A stretch of DNA of 64,000 nucleotides from Cyathus striatus (lineage: Eukaryota > Basidiomycota > Agaricomycetes > Agaricales > Nidulariaceae): positions 6,758,001 to 6,822,000 of the forward strand of contig JAOVFP010000001.1 in NCBI GenBank assembly GCA_025738555.1. The letters run 5' to 3'. Made by a program: the position numbers and the translations under genes. The notes under the pieces are model-generated. The model had not been told where the DNA came from, did not search any database, and saw only the letters and a program-made list of their open reading frames with translations. The first letter of the stretch is position 1; each line of letters starts with the position of its first letter. Shown in pieces: positions 12,700 to 24,531 of this stretch.

Positions 12700-12862
12700 G
12701 CTAACTAGGCTCATTACTTTGCTATACAGTACTATATAATGAAGTGTGTTTGCTAGTGATTGCTATGGCATGCTGTCAAATAGCTACATAATTTTAGTTT
12801 GCTATGGGCTGCTATGGGATTAGCTGATGTGCTATGTCTAGCTATGGGAAAAGATCTGTGTT
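12700..12862. repeat. GCTATG-rich repeat block, copy 2
   Basis: Repeated GCTATGG, GCTATGGGCTGCTATGGG and GCTATGTCTAG motifs mirror the block at 9720-9960. It directly precedes the second copy of the dispersed repeat. Confidence 0.5.
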
Positions 12863-12878
12863 TGCTGATGTGTATTTA

Positions 12879-13219
12879 GCTTAATAGAAAATATTGAGTC
12901 ATGCATTTTTATTGGTGATATGTTGTGAGATAAGCCTACCTATTCCCCTCTTTATGTGCAATTTATATTGTAAAAACCTACCTAATGTTTGCTTAATGCT
13001 ATGACATAAGTGGGACAATGCAATTAAAATATATTAATTCACAATTTAAATCACCTAAGCTTAGGCTAATGGCTCCTTACTTCAACTTTTTTTAGTCAGA
13101 ATAAGTATGGGACCTCTCCTTATTTACCTAAGATGCCTTATGGTACTTTTTTTTTGACTAAATCTACCTTAAACTATGCTTTTTTCTACCTTAATTGTCT
13201 AAATTTGTAATATGGGTAT
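12879..13219 (+). repeat. Dispersed repeat, copy 2
   Basis: Same orientation as copy 1 at 781-1074, and slightly longer because of extra bases around 12965-13010 and 13185-13205. It marks the end of the CpG-poor block: CpG becomes frequent within about 150 bp to its right. Confidence 0.6.
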
Positions 13220-13229
13220 TTGCTGATGT

Positions 13230-16200
13230 TGACATTTCAATTCATGTAGGAAATTATATCTTCTGAAATGCATGTTACACTGGGACCTGGTCCCTCTTCT
13301 GAAACTGACATACATGAGCACCCGTTAAAGCCAGGGCCCAGATTGGGTGAGTCAGTAACGCTCTACCTCAAACTCGTGAGGTAGTGCTGACTTAACCTTG
13401 ACATCACTTTATTCAGTCAGTGTGGATCTAGTTTCACTGATCGGTACTAGACTCCACTTCTTTGGTACAAAGAGGACTGCAAGGATTGATTATTCCGCAT
13501 CCCTCGTCTGTGACAGGAGGAAGACGGTGATTTGTGGGTGATAGTGTTCCACAAATAATATCCTCGGTCAAATGACTACGATTACTGGCACTTGAATATT
13601 TAAAAATGGGCGCTTGAACATCTGCTTTCGTGATAAGGAACCACCTACCCTTGTAACCCGTTGTACAGCCGCTTCATACAGATTCGACATACCATAGTTA
13701 ATTTTCGTGGCGCCAACATCCACAGCACTAAGCAGGTGGTTTATCGTCGATGATAGTGCAGACTACGTATTACGAATCTTGTGATCGCTCTTGTTCTGTT
13801 TTAAGTCCTGGAGTTTTCTGGTGACACTCGCTCATGGCAGACATGTATGAACGTGGGCGTCGAATAATTGTCGAATAACTAAAGTTGCAATAGTAGGTCG
13901 ATTCCGCAATCCGATTATCATTATTCCTGGAAATAGTCATATATGTGGGGGTATCGATGAGACAGATCGATCCGTGTGACAGAAGTTCAATCCCCGCAAC
14001 GCTCAACTGTAAACCTTCTCTCCTTCCAACAGAGGGCACCTCAAGGTACCTCCACCTTGAAGACATCTCACCTTGCGGCAACACCATCTTCGTCACAACC
14101 GATATGCTGCGAAGCGTTCATCACGTAACGTTCGTCGTTACCCGTCCAAGCTAACACCTGCGATCTCCAACTGATAGCGATGACGGGGCACAAACCGACA
14201 CTCTCGATGGGCTAGAACTCGAAATAGGGAGGACAGTGTATGTTCTATTTCTGACTGCCGATTCGTCGCCCCCATGCCTTCCGTTGTTTAAGCCAGGTCT
14301 CCCGAGTCCCGTGCACTCTTTTCGGCGCGTTTTCGATGCCTTCATTCAACTAGCATCCGATGGCTGATGGTACCCGACTCCACTACTTCTGCTCCTGATA
14401 CGTGTTCGTCCTTACCGGTACGAGGACGCTCACGACTTAGCGCCATTCTCTTCACTATCCACTTGAACGCACCTCTCCAACTTCACTATGCACAAGTTCA
14501 ACTTTGGGTCAACTCGCCAGTGGCCAAATCACAGCTATGTCTAACATAACATCCCTCTAAGACATGCTCTACATTCTTGCTACGCTCTCTCTTCGGTCTT
14601 CTTGCTCGACATTATGGCCAAATCACCTTCAACGAGGGCTGTACCGAATGTTTCGACGGTCGTGCGTCGAAGACGTACGGCTGGCGCTCAATATGCTTCC
14701 ATCTAGGTGAACTACGGATGTCTTAACCACACAAGAATGTACGCACCGACTTTACAACTATTTCTCTCGCTGACGGTGAGTTCTACAGCTTAATGACAGA
14801 CGATACGTGGGACCAGCAATGTGAGAGTGTGAAGACTGGAGCTGTGAACCGGTACGTCCACTTTACGTTCATCTTTTTCCCTGTGTTGACATTATCGATG
14901 GCTGTGGTTTTAGTGCAAACCTGGTCCGTTTCGATATCTCGATCCACTCAACTTCGAGGTAGCAACTGCCATAGCCTGCCCTCTGCCTTTCCCATGAATT
15001 GTAGATGCTGCACGATTGTCACCCTGAAGAGATATTGCTGGTTCTCCCCAGCAAATACCTCTCCATCTCCCTTAGCATATCATAGTGCTACCCCGTATAT
15101 GCGAGTGGTTTCCGTTGCTTATTGTGTTCGTCGGTACAAACGGTTGCTGTACACACATCTCGTTGTCTGTATCCATCTCCTCTTAAGTTTTCATTTTAAC
15201 GTCGTCCCTTCTCTTAGCCTCGGTAATCCCAGTGCTGGATATTTGTCACCACTAGGATACCATTGAGGACCTGAAGTAGCTCGTTCTTGTCGACTAAACC
15301 TGCTTCTTCGCCCACCACGAACATGCTTGCTTACCTTTCGTAAAAGTGTCTTATCAATCTTCATTTACCCCTCGAGGATATCTTCTGCCTTGAAACTTTG
15401 TTATCTATCGTACTTCAAACTGTTTATGTATTCGAAGACTGTATACGCTTCATCATTCTATATGATTATAGTACTTGCATTTTTACATCAAGACGCTGGG
15501 ACCCGTAAGTTACTACTAATAGCCCCAACCGGCGACAACACCTCATCTATTGGCACTCCCTCCTTGGCACTTCGAATACACTCTCCACGCCAACCTAGGG
15601 CACAGATCCCCGGCCATTCTAGGGTCGCCTCCGCAATTCCAACACACACCAGGTCACAGCTATCGTCGAAGGATGAGCACAAGCGTAACCCTGTTCGAAG
15701 CGTGGGGAAGAAACTAGGAAGTTCGAGTGGGTGTGTATGTATTTCCAGATCTCTCTTGTATTTACGCCCGAAAGAGAGGAAATCTGGGGGCAAGAGGTTT
15801 ATATACAACTTGCCTTCCCCTTCGGTTGTGCAAAACGAAACGTAGTACCATGGGCACGATTAAGGACTTGTATCCACGAAAACCCCCACCACTGAAGCAA
15901 TCAACCTCTCTAAACGTTTGCAGCAAGAAATGCGAAAGGGAGATTGAATGGACGTCTGGGATGGTAACTGGGGTGCACGAGTTTCCCTTCAGTGTGGCGA
16001 GGACTCAGGTGACAGGGTTACGCGGGGTTGAAGTACACAGAACCAGCCACCCCACAGCAACTGAAACCCGTATGATAAGTGGGGACCTATCCCAATCTAT
16101 TAGCACCATCGAAAAGACCAAGGGGACAGATAACGCGCATCAATTGAGCCAACCCTCACGCAGCCATAACTTCCATACCCTCTACCAAAGACACCGTGTC

Positions 16201-18522
16201 CTCAACTTAATCTTCAAACCGAACCTGCGGACGCTAGGCAAACTGGCGGAAGTGCAGCAGTGGTAGACAAAGAATAGGGCCCTTCCGTTCCCTGCCTCCG
16301 TTTGCAGGACAGTTAGTTCCTGCTTAGCAACGACATCTTTGAATACATCATCTCAATCGCTCGCAGCCACTCCCCCATCCTAACATCCTAGCTCCATGCA
16401 GCAGTAACACAAGAAGAGGTTTCGCACAGGAGATATATGCCTTCGAAGTTCGAGCAGCGTTATCCCGATCGACAACACACGAGTTGTAAATAGGATTGAA
16501 GAACTACGATATGGCGAAGATGCCACAGTACCAAACGAAGAACGAGCCACGGCTGATTGGCTGTTAAGAATAAGGATCCTCGGTTTGCTTCACCTCCCAC
16601 ACACTCTTTACCTCCCGTTCATCCTCCAGCTCGTTTTTTAAAGGAAACAGTGTTTCGTAACGCAGCGACATTGCCTTTATCATCGACGAACAGCCATCCT
16701 TCGCCTCATGAACTCAGTCTGCAAGTGACCCTAGTGGAGAGTTGTTGCGAGCTATGAGAAATCTTTGATTTCTGGGCGACGACTGGCAAGAAACTAGCAG
16801 GTACAAAACATTTGTCCTTCCCAAGCTCTAGAACCGCGAGGTTTGGCATGGGGCGTCCGACTAGCGTCCTAATGGTCGGTATGGCGAAGATGCAACGGTA
16901 GTTGACGAAAGAGAGCTACCGGGAATAGGGCGCCTCCGCCGCGGACGTCATCGAGTAGTGTCGTGCAATGGTAATGGCCGAAGATACACCATCGAGAAAC
17001 GAGAGGGAAGGATAGCGCAAACGCGGGACACTGCTGTGATGGGACACCCTATCCGTATCATCTACAACGTCCTGATTCACCATTCCTGCATCTTCTCCGC
17101 CCCACACATCCTCATTCCCTCCCCGTCCCCCCGCCGAACGTCCTCGCCACACTCAACAAGCTACATTCAACCTTCCACGCGGCGTTTGCCTAATTGTGAT
17201 CCCTTGTCCGAGGGAAGGCGTGAACGTATGGGCTGTTACTGGCTCTGGGAGCGGAAGAATCGGAGGAGGGCGTTGAAGCTGCTGCAGTATCCCAATCAAG
17301 ACCGGAGGTCACACATTGACATTCGAAGATCACGCCATGGCAGAAATATTCCTGGTTGAAGCCGTGAATAGTGTGCCTAAGGTAGTCTCTTAGGGTAGTT
17401 TAGAACGCATAGTAATTGACTCCGATGAAAGAGTGTACTTACACGCTTGGTATGAGCCAATTACAACGCGATGATATCGCCACACTCCCTCGATGCGCAG
17501 GCGATGAAGAGATGGAGAGGCTGTGCCTGTGAATGTTGTCCTTCTGCGTATAGGACTCGAGTTGGGTAGCTTGTTCAAGTTGTAGCTTGGTGCTTAGTTT
17601 AGGGAAGGGGCAGATATGCGTTTGTGAACTGGCCTTCCACAAAGGAGTATAGGAAGAAAGAGGGAGGAGAGAGTAGGCAAGTTGCACCAGGGGTAGGATG
17701 TCGCCATCATCGCTGGCATTGGTAAGGACAGCGAACACGATGCGCGATGTCGTCGTCTATGGGTTACGTAATGAGTCGCGTGACGTTCATCATTTGAACT
17801 TAATTGAAGATTCAACTTTTCTCAGCAAGTCACTTTGCCGGAACAGTCTGAGCCTCTAATCCCGACTATAAATTAATCCACTTTTTGTCAACCTTTTGCA
17901 GATTCAAAATTTAAATTTGAGCACATAAGGCTAGCTGAAGTTCGGGCTTTTCCCCAAAAGGTAAGATTTATCGTCACTAACTTTTGAAGCTTTTCACAGT
18001 CTGAGATTTCAAGGCCACTTGGACGGGTTGTAAACTCTCATGCGAGATGACCCACATGCCAAGTTACCTTCGCCATTCCGACTGATTCGTCGAGATCTTT
18101 TTGAGTGGTTACCGGTTACCGATAATCCCAACTTGTAATCCACTAAGTATATATAAAGCTCTCGCATGTGAGTTAAAGTTGAGCTTGACAAGTTGCTTTG
18201 CCATAATAGCTACGTAAATTAGACTAGTTGAATTCGTGAAACCCCATTTCTATTTTCATTTCTCTTACTGAGGAGTTACTGATTGATAATACTTCAAAGT
18301 AGAGCACGGACATTTGTATATTTCAACGTTGAATCTGATTCAAAACCAATTAAGTTGTACACCAATTACTCAGTTACACTCGATGATTGATAATAATTAT
18401 CAAGATTTCAGAGTATTTCGAGGCCACTTGGCAGAACAGTACTACGTACTGGTTGAGTCAAATCCAAGTGATTCCCATGATCGGCGTTTCCGTTAACAAC
18501 TATATATATTTTTCCTAAATAT
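13230..18522. other. CpG-rich stretch with no recognisable gene
   Basis: Base use changes sharply here: CpG is common and AT content drops. Several open frames of 100-180 codons exist (for example 14793-15266, 15327-15845 and 15727-16266, plus). They overlap one another in different frames, lack recognisable domains and show no convincing exon chain, so I do not call them genes. Part of 14525-14640 resembles 29510-29610, indicating a dispersed repeat fragment. GTCAG...TACCTCA and TGAGGTA...CTGAC at 13351-13394 can form an imperfect hairpin. Confidence 0.4.
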
Positions 18523-18840
18523 TTATAGTATGTACCACCCATTCCATTGATCTCCACCTAACGGTGGGCTTTGATCAACAACTTGAAGTACTGTGCCGAA
18601 CTGGTTCATCGCGGCTAGTCTAGTTGTATCATATAAGTCTTCGTCGACGGTCACCGCTTTACTTATTTCGAAATAGGGAGCAAGTAGAGGTGAAGATATA
18701 GCAGAAAGCTTACTACACACAACGGAAGCGCCTTGGCAGACCGGATTTGTGCGCGTTGATTTCATCGTCAACCACCACCACTGACATGCAAGGTCGATCT
18801 TCTTACATCTTTGTAAAGAAAGGATTTTTATATTGTTCAT
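18523..18840 (-). other. Open frame of 105 codons, unassigned
   Basis: The C-terminal half (FEISKAVTVDEDLYDTTRL, then MNQFGTVLQVVDQSPP) looks protein-like and CpG-rich. I recognise no family. It lies just downstream of reductase copy A on the same strand. It may be a gene fragment carried with the duplicated segment or a chance frame. Confidence 0.2.
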
Positions 18841-18882
18841 ACTCCATGAGTGCTGCCTGTTAATCTTTCCCTAAATCTATCT

Positions 18883-19725
18883 CTACCAGCCATTCTTCAA
18901 AAAGAGTTCCAAACTATCCTTCGATGTCTGACGGATTTCTCTAAACTTGATACCTAAAATACGTTTTTCCTTACTTCCGTCGTACGATACCAAAGCATTC
19001 TGTTGAATACCGGGCTTTCCTTTCGGCAGACGACGAGTCGGTGAAATAGAAGACTGAACCTCATTTGCAGCATCGACTGTTAATCCATTGTTGAGTAACC
19101 TAATACCGAATATGATAAAGAGTCTTACGCCATTGCTGCCACGTTGGTTCTCCTATGAGGATCCACAAGTTAGATATATAGCTTCATGAATGGTACATAA
19201 AGAACATACCTGCAGATACCATAATTCGTTCGCCTGAGGCAGCTTCTTTCTCCAATGCAGAAATATGCGCATCCGCTAGATCGCGAACGTCCGCCCATGG
19301 AGTGGTGCTAGCCAGAAAATCGTCTTCTCTAGGACGATCAGGATCGGCAACACAGCTATTATACCAGTTACTAAGAGATACTCCCAACGAAGAGGGGTCT
19401 TCTCCAAGTTCATGAATACAAGGCTGTTCTAACATCAGCGAATTACTCTTTCATAAATCAAAAGATACAGTACTAACGCCAAATATCTGGATCAAACGTA
19501 AACGTAAGTCAGCGAGTTTGTATCGTTTTATCATTTACACAACTCACATAACATCAGGAAACACAGATTTAGCAACATTGATAAGCGCCAAGTGCCCTAG
19601 CCGATATTGATCGTCGGCTGCTTATGCCGCACCGCATAGTTGATATAGCATTCCATAGAATATGAGATGGTTCTGTAGCTCGGGGATGAATGACACAGTA
19701 GTCATATGAGTCGTGGCTATCAATT
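18883..19725 (-). pseudogene. Aldehyde-reductase-like copy A, 3' part
   Basis: This is the C-terminal part of an NAD(P)-dependent aldehyde reductase (extended SDR), closely similar to copy D in exons and introns. The last exon is 18883-19076 (ends ELFLKNGW-stop). A 24-nt exon is 19129-19152, the long exon 19210-19423 (NWYNSCVADPD, WADVRDLADAHISALEKE) and a 9-nt micro-exon ATATTTGGC lies at 19478-19486. From about 19558 it departs from copy D for some 130 bp, resumes as exon-5-like sequence near 19685, then is cut by the foldback element at 19726. The gene continues beyond the element at 21905. With its first exons missing it cannot encode a working enzyme. Confidence 0.85.
19478..19486 (-). 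other. Conserved 9-nt micro-exon (Ile-Phe-Gly), copy A
   Basis: The sequence ATATTTGGC on the minus strand lies between a CCAG acceptor and a GTTAGT donor, exactly as in copy D (38606-38614). It supplies the I-F-G residues that link the PP(Y/W) end of one exon to the P-x-I-x-E-L-G start of the next. Confidence 0.7.
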
Positions 19726-21904
19726 TGATCAATCCCTGTCACTAACTAGTGGGGGCGCGCACTAGATGGTTAGTGAGAGGTCATTGATTTCGTTTTAGGT
19801 CTGAGCGCAATCAATGGTTAGTATGGAATCAATAGTTAGTATGGAATCAATAGTAACTAGAAATCATTGTAATATAAATAAATTAGAAATGAAATCAATG
19901 GAGATCAGTCTGAAATCAATCAATCTGCAAAATCATTAAAATTAAAAATCAATCAGAATGAAATCAATGCAGAAATTAATTCAAATCCTTCGGTCCCCCA
20001 CTACAGCTCAACATACAAGTAAGGTAGTTAACCATGTAGTAATAACCACTGTACTATAATACCTTTTCTAGTTAATCTGCACAAGTATACTTGATACATA
20101 GGTAGAAATCATTTGTACCTGAAAAATCAATCAATGTAAGGTGAAATCAATCAATGTAGGGTGAAATCAATGCTATGGACTTAGTAGAATTACACTCTAT
20201 AGGTGGAATCAATCAATTTAAAGTGAAATCAATGGGTAGAAATCATTTGTACCTGAAAAATCAATCAATGTAGGGTGAAATCAATCAATGTAGAGCGAAA
20301 TCAATGCTATGGACTTAGTAGAATTACACTCTATAGGTAGAATCAATCAATTTAAAGTGAAATCAATGGGTAGAAATCATTTGTACCTGAAAAATCAATC
20401 AATGTAGGGTGAAATCAATCAATGTAGAGCGAAATCAATGCTATGGACTTAGTAGAATTACACTCTATAGGTAGAATCAATCAATTTAAAGTGAAATCAA
20501 TGGGTAGAAATCATTTGTACCTGAAAAATCAATCAATGTAGGGTGAAATCAATCAATGTAGAGCGAAATCAATGCTATGGACTTAGTAGAATTACACTCT
20601 ATAGGTAGAATCAATCAATTTAAAGTGAAATCAATGGGTAGAAATCATTTGTATCTGGAAAATCAATCAATGTAAGGTGAAATCAATCAATGTAGGGTGA
20701 AATCAATGCTATGAACTCAGTATAATTACATTCTACATGTGGAATCAATCAATTTAAAGTGAAATCAATGCTGTTATGTATGTGGAATCAATGGGAAAGC
20801 AATAATTACATATATACTTTCCAGTTAACTAAAGGATCATTTATAATGTGATATATATTCAAGTCTATTGGATAAATAAACAAACATTTGCTTAAAATGT
20901 GTTATAATTTTCTCATCCATCTTGCATACATCTAGATAATGTTAATGGACATTGTTGAGACACTATGAGAATAATTCCCACGGTATTTTCTTTCAATGAA
21001 TTGACTGTAACATGTAACATACAAGTACTTAGGTACTTTGTAATTGTAATAGAGCAGATATAATAATGATAAAATAAAAGAATGATGACTAATCACTGAC
21101 ATATGCACTCACTAAATATATAGCACTGATTTCACAATGATTTTATCATCTATTCTCATTGATTTCTTAATAATTCCACATATAGAAGGTAATTCTGCTA
21201 AGTTCATAGCATTGATTTCACCCTACATTGATTGATTTCACCTTACATTGATTGATTTTCCAGATACAAATGATTTCTACCCATTGATTTCACTTTAAAT
21301 TGATTGATTCTACCTATAGAGTGTAATTCTACTAAGTCCATAGCATTGATTTCGCTCTACATTGATTGATTTCACCCTACATTGATTGATTTTCTAGGTA
21401 CAAATGATTTCTACCCATTGATTTTACTTTAAATTGATTGATTCCACCTATAGAGTGTAATTCTACTAAGTCCATAGCATTGATTTCACCCTACATTGAT
21501 TGATTTTTCAGGTACAAATGATTTCTACCTATGTATCAAGTATACTTGTGCAGATTAACTAGAAAAGGTATTATAGTACAGTGGTTATTACTACATGGTT
21601 AACTACCTTACTTGTATGTTGAGCTGTAGTGGGGGACCGAAGGATTTGAATTAATTTCTGCATTGATTTCATTCTGATTGATTTTTAATTTTAATGATTT
21701 TGCAGATTGATTGATTTCAGACTGATCTCCATTGATTTCATTTCTAATTTATTTATATTACAATGATTTCTAGTTACTATTGATTCCATACTAACTATTG
21801 ATTCCATACTAACCATTGATTGTGCTCAGACCTAAAATGAAATCAATGACCTCTCACTGACCATCTAGTGCGCGCCCCCACTAGTTAGTGACAGGGATTG
21901 ATCA
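19726..21904. mobile_element. 2.2-kb foldback (long inverted repeat) element inserted in reductase copy A
   Basis: Both ends carry TGATCAATCCCTGTCACTAA followed by CTAGTGGGGGCGCGCACTAG, in opposite orientation, and the arms stay complementary far inwards. The left arm contains five 134-bp tandem repeats (20101-20770). The right arm holds about three inverted copies (21180-21540). The repeats are dense in AATCAATCAAT. The loop (about 20820-21170) is AT-rich and non-coding, and there is no transposase gene. The same gene continues on both sides (exon-5-like sequence left of 19726 and right of 21904), so this is an insertion into copy A. About 20-30 bp of target sequence around GAATGA...GTCATAT seem present on both sides. 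The exact target duplication is unresolved. Confidence 0.8.
20101..20770. repeat. 134-bp tandem repeat, five units
   Basis: The unit GGTAGAAATCATTTGTACCT starts at 20101, 20235, 20369, 20503 and 20637, an exact spacing of 134 bp. Units two to four are almost identical and the first and last are more diverged, the usual pattern of unequal exchange. Each unit contains several AATCAATCAAT cores. Inverted copies lie at 21180-21540 in the opposite arm. Confidence 0.9.
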
Positions 21905-22036
21905 GAATGAAAGCCACTGGTGGTCATATAGTGAAGTTTTCTTATGTTTCTCATAAAAGTCCCAGGAAGCTGAGTGAGAATTGTGATAAGTATAGTGATG
22001 CAAAAAGAATATCTTCCACATACCTTTCTTGGCAAA
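21905..22036 (-). pseudogene. Aldehyde-reductase-like copy A, continuation beyond the insertion
   Basis: Minus-strand reading gives the exon-5-like LPGTFMRNIRKLHYM frame and the preceding intron, matching 38700-38800 of copy D (CTTATGTTTCTCATAAAAGT and AAAGTCCCAGGAAGCTGAGT are identical). The match stops at about 22036 at the exon 4 donor side (CCTTTCTTGGCAA). Beyond that point is transposon-like DNA, so exons 1-4 are missing. Together with 18883-19725 it proves that the foldback element landed inside the gene. Confidence 0.8.
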
Positions 22037-22132
22037 TTTCTGTCTCTCACTCTCTAGTTCTTGGTCTTTGACGCTGGTGCAATACTACAGGTATTGTTTA
22101 TGTTACATTATTGCTCACTTCAGTAACAATAC

Positions 22133-22963
22133 TTAGATTGGCCCTCCCCTCTCCCTTGCTCTCTGCCATTGCAGTTTGGTACTTGCATCAAGTCTCTTCA
22201 GTCTATTGTCCTCCTCCAGCAGTTCGGGATCATGTGCTTGCCTAAATATTGAGTGTTGAAGGTACAGGCACATAGCAACTCCGTGTGCTGTGCCGAGGAG
22301 GTTGCTGACTAAGAGCACCACAAGGCAGCTCTAGGGATGAATGTGATAGAGCACTGCCTCTATTGCACTCTCTGATGATCACTATAAAACATAAGTATAC
22401 ATTAGTAAAATTATAAGTAATAATACATTAGTAGTACACATTGTAGAAAGGTATATAAACTCCTCAAACTTGGGGTGTAGACTACCAATCAATTCACTCA
22501 TAACACATATTCCCCTTTGTCTGCTCAATATTGAGTCATTAAAACCTCGAAGTAATCTAATTGTTTTGCACCCTGTGCTTCTTGCCAATGCCACATACAG
22601 GTGAAACAGGCTCAGTTTACCTGAGGGCGAGGTCACAATGTCTACCAGTATGTTTGGAATAGTTTGCCCTTGGGAGACCATTACAAAGCAAATGTTGTTG
22701 CAACTCATGTCATCCTTCAGCCCCCTTCAGTACCTGGTACTGTCAACCTCCCTCCTACCATAACTTCTGTCCTTCCCCCTCCTACCCTTTGGTCTCAACT
22801 TGATTTCATACCCATGCATTGCACAAACAAAGCCTATGCTGTTTGCAATAGGAACAAACCACATACTACCTTCTGTGACATAGTTTAACCTAGCATTCAA
22901 CTTTAATATATATTTATTATCTATTGTATCTGTACCTATATACTGTACTTGTAGAACTAACAA
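22133..22963 (-). pseudogene. PIF1-like helicase C-terminal relic
   Basis: Minus-strand segments match the C-terminal part of PIF1-family helicases common in Agaricomycete Helitrons and other elements. 22382-22700 gives VMVSQGQTIPNILVDIVTSP, SLFHLYVALARSTG and TIRLLRGFNDSI. 22133-22321 gives HDPELLEEDNRLKRLD, the usual tail. 22727-22963 (KLNARLNYVTEGSMW...) is in frame with the first segment but separated by TGA at 22727-22729. The Walker A and B part is missing upstream. This is a truncated relic in CpG-poor DNA, and whether it belonged to a Helitron cannot be decided without the Rep domain. Confidence 0.7.
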
Positions 22964-23254
22964 TGCATAACTTTATCCTTCATAGCCAAGCAAGGTTATC
23001 ACCAATGCAGTCAGCAATTCCCAGTAGTACAAATAAAAGCAAATAAAACTCCCCTCCTTACTGCACAGAGCAGCTGGCAAATTGTTGCTTCACATGATAA
23101 GTCACTGTTTGATGTGACCTCAAAATACCTTCACAAGCCCTACAGTACGAATAAATATATTCATTCAGCTAAACAATATTTTTAATTAAGCACATTTTTA
23201 TATCAATGTAGAATAGAGACTCCAGGAAGCAACAAACACTCTGAGCATGATCAC

Positions 23255-23938
23255 ATGTTGCCCACTACTTTCCATGTCCTCAATATCTTATCTGAACATA
23301 ATCTAACTGTTGCTGAGTTTCTATTGGACTTATTACACAATCAAAACCCTATCATTATAGAAAGTGAACAAGTACTATCTCTCACAATGTATGGAAACAA
23401 GATCTACACTGCCTTTTCCGAGCACCCCACCACAACAAAGACAATAACAGAATGGATGTGTGGTAGAATGAAACAGATGTATACACAAGAGATTGTTGTA
23501 TTGACAGATAAAAATGCAGGCTTCCATTTTGGTGCCAAAAATACAACACAGGAGAAGCTATGTAATTTCAGTTTAGCAGACACCGCTCACAAGATGAAGC
23601 AATTTGCACCTGCACTGTGGGATTTACTTTCAGACCTGCTTGATGCCAACCCAATGCAGCAACAAAAATGCAACTTGAAATGTCAGGAACAAAGTGGGAT
23701 GGCTACTGGAGAGTCAACCACATGTGAAAGGGACATATATCAGAGGGGCAATGATGGCAACATTGAAATGATGGACATTGGGGTTGATTCCAGCAACAAT
23801 GATGAGGGCAAAAATGATGAAACAAAAGATATAGTAGAAGAAGGGGAGGATTTACCAGAGAACTTGGAGGATCATCTGGAACAGCACCAGCAAGCTCTGG
23901 TAACAATTGTAAGTTTGCAATACAACAAAAAAGGCTAG
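23255..23938 (+). CDS. Hypothetical protein, transposon-associated (possibly DUF6589-like N-terminal part)
   Basis: An open frame of 227 codons. The first 150 residues (FHVLNILSEHNLTVAEFLLD, then a stretch ending APALWDLLSDLLDAN) resemble the N-terminal region of large Agaricomycete proteins often annotated with DUF6589 and found near transposons. That link rests on memory of the family style and is weak. The last 80 residues are acidic (EEGEDLPENLEDHLEQ). The frame ends soon after a GTAAG-type donor (near 23910), so it may be one exon of a longer gene, or a truncated copy. It faces away from the PIF1-like relic, and both neighbours are transposon-derived. Confidence 0.35.
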   Translation: MLPTTFHVLNILSEHNLTVAEFLLDLLHNQNPIIIESEQVLSLTMYGNKIYTAFSEHPTTTKTITEWMCGRMKQMYTQEIVVLTDKNAGFHFGAKNTTQEKLCNFSLADTAHKMKQFAPALWDLLSDLLDANPMQQQKCNLKCQEQSGMATGESTTCERDIYQRGNDGNIEMMDIGVDSSNNDEGKNDETKDIVEEGEDLPENLEDHLEQHQQALVTIVSLQYNKKG

Positions 23939-24099
23939 CACTGACAGTAAAATCTTAGAAACAGGTTATATGTACAAGTATCATGATGCAGAGTGAAAAT
24001 CAGGCATGCAATACACTTCAAAGCATTCTGACCTCTATATCAAGGTAAGCCTCAGTTATATATCTCATAAACTTACCTACTAAACAAATAATATGTTAG

Positions 24100-24531
24100 C
24101 AGATATACAGTGGAAAGTTTTCTAACCACACCAAGAAAAGAATTTTAAAGGAGTCTGCTTTGATTGAAGTATATAAAAATATATGTGTACAACTGGAGAA
24201 AATGTTTTGCTTGAAGCACAAGACTACAAGACACTTGCCACCAAATATGAAAGCAACATTCAAGAAATTGAAGATGCATATGGCCAAAAATAAGGCCTGG
24301 AGTCGAGAGCAGGGATGAAGATCCAAGTGCTGTATACCTGATGTAATGGTGAAAGGCATGCAACACTTATTAACACAGCAGTCAGCCAAGCTTGAAATAG
24401 AAGATGGAGAATGGATAGACATACCTGATGAAGATATTGATATAGAAGATGATGGTGTTACATCTGTATCTGGAATCCACTATTCTGCACTATTCTGCAC
24501 TTCTGCACTTCCATGTTGGCCGCATTTCTGA
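24100..24531 (+). pseudogene. Decayed coding stretch with acidic tail
   Basis: One plus frame reads RILKESALIEVYKNICVQLE, a basic stretch ending KNKAWSRE, then a TGA near 24316, then DGEWIDIPDEDIDIEDDG. The composition (basic block followed by Trp/Asp-rich tail) is protein-like and typical of fungal transposase ends, but I cannot name the family. It may continue the gene at 23255-23938. Confidence 0.3.

Noticed and set aside
13351..13394. Hairpin GTCAG...TACCTCA / TGAGGTA...CTGAC as a regulatory or transposon end
   Set aside because: The stem is imperfect with unequal bulges and no partner repeat was found, so it stays a bare observation.
13770..17360. Several open frames of 100-180 codons in the CpG-rich stretch
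   Set aside because: They overlap in different frames and strands, show no recognised domain and form no credible exon chain. CpG-rich DNA with few stops produces such frames by chance.
20101..21540. Regularly spaced repeats resembling a CRISPR array
   Set aside because: The 134-bp units repeat throughout with no variable spacers, occur in both orientations in foldback arms, and the host is a eukaryote.
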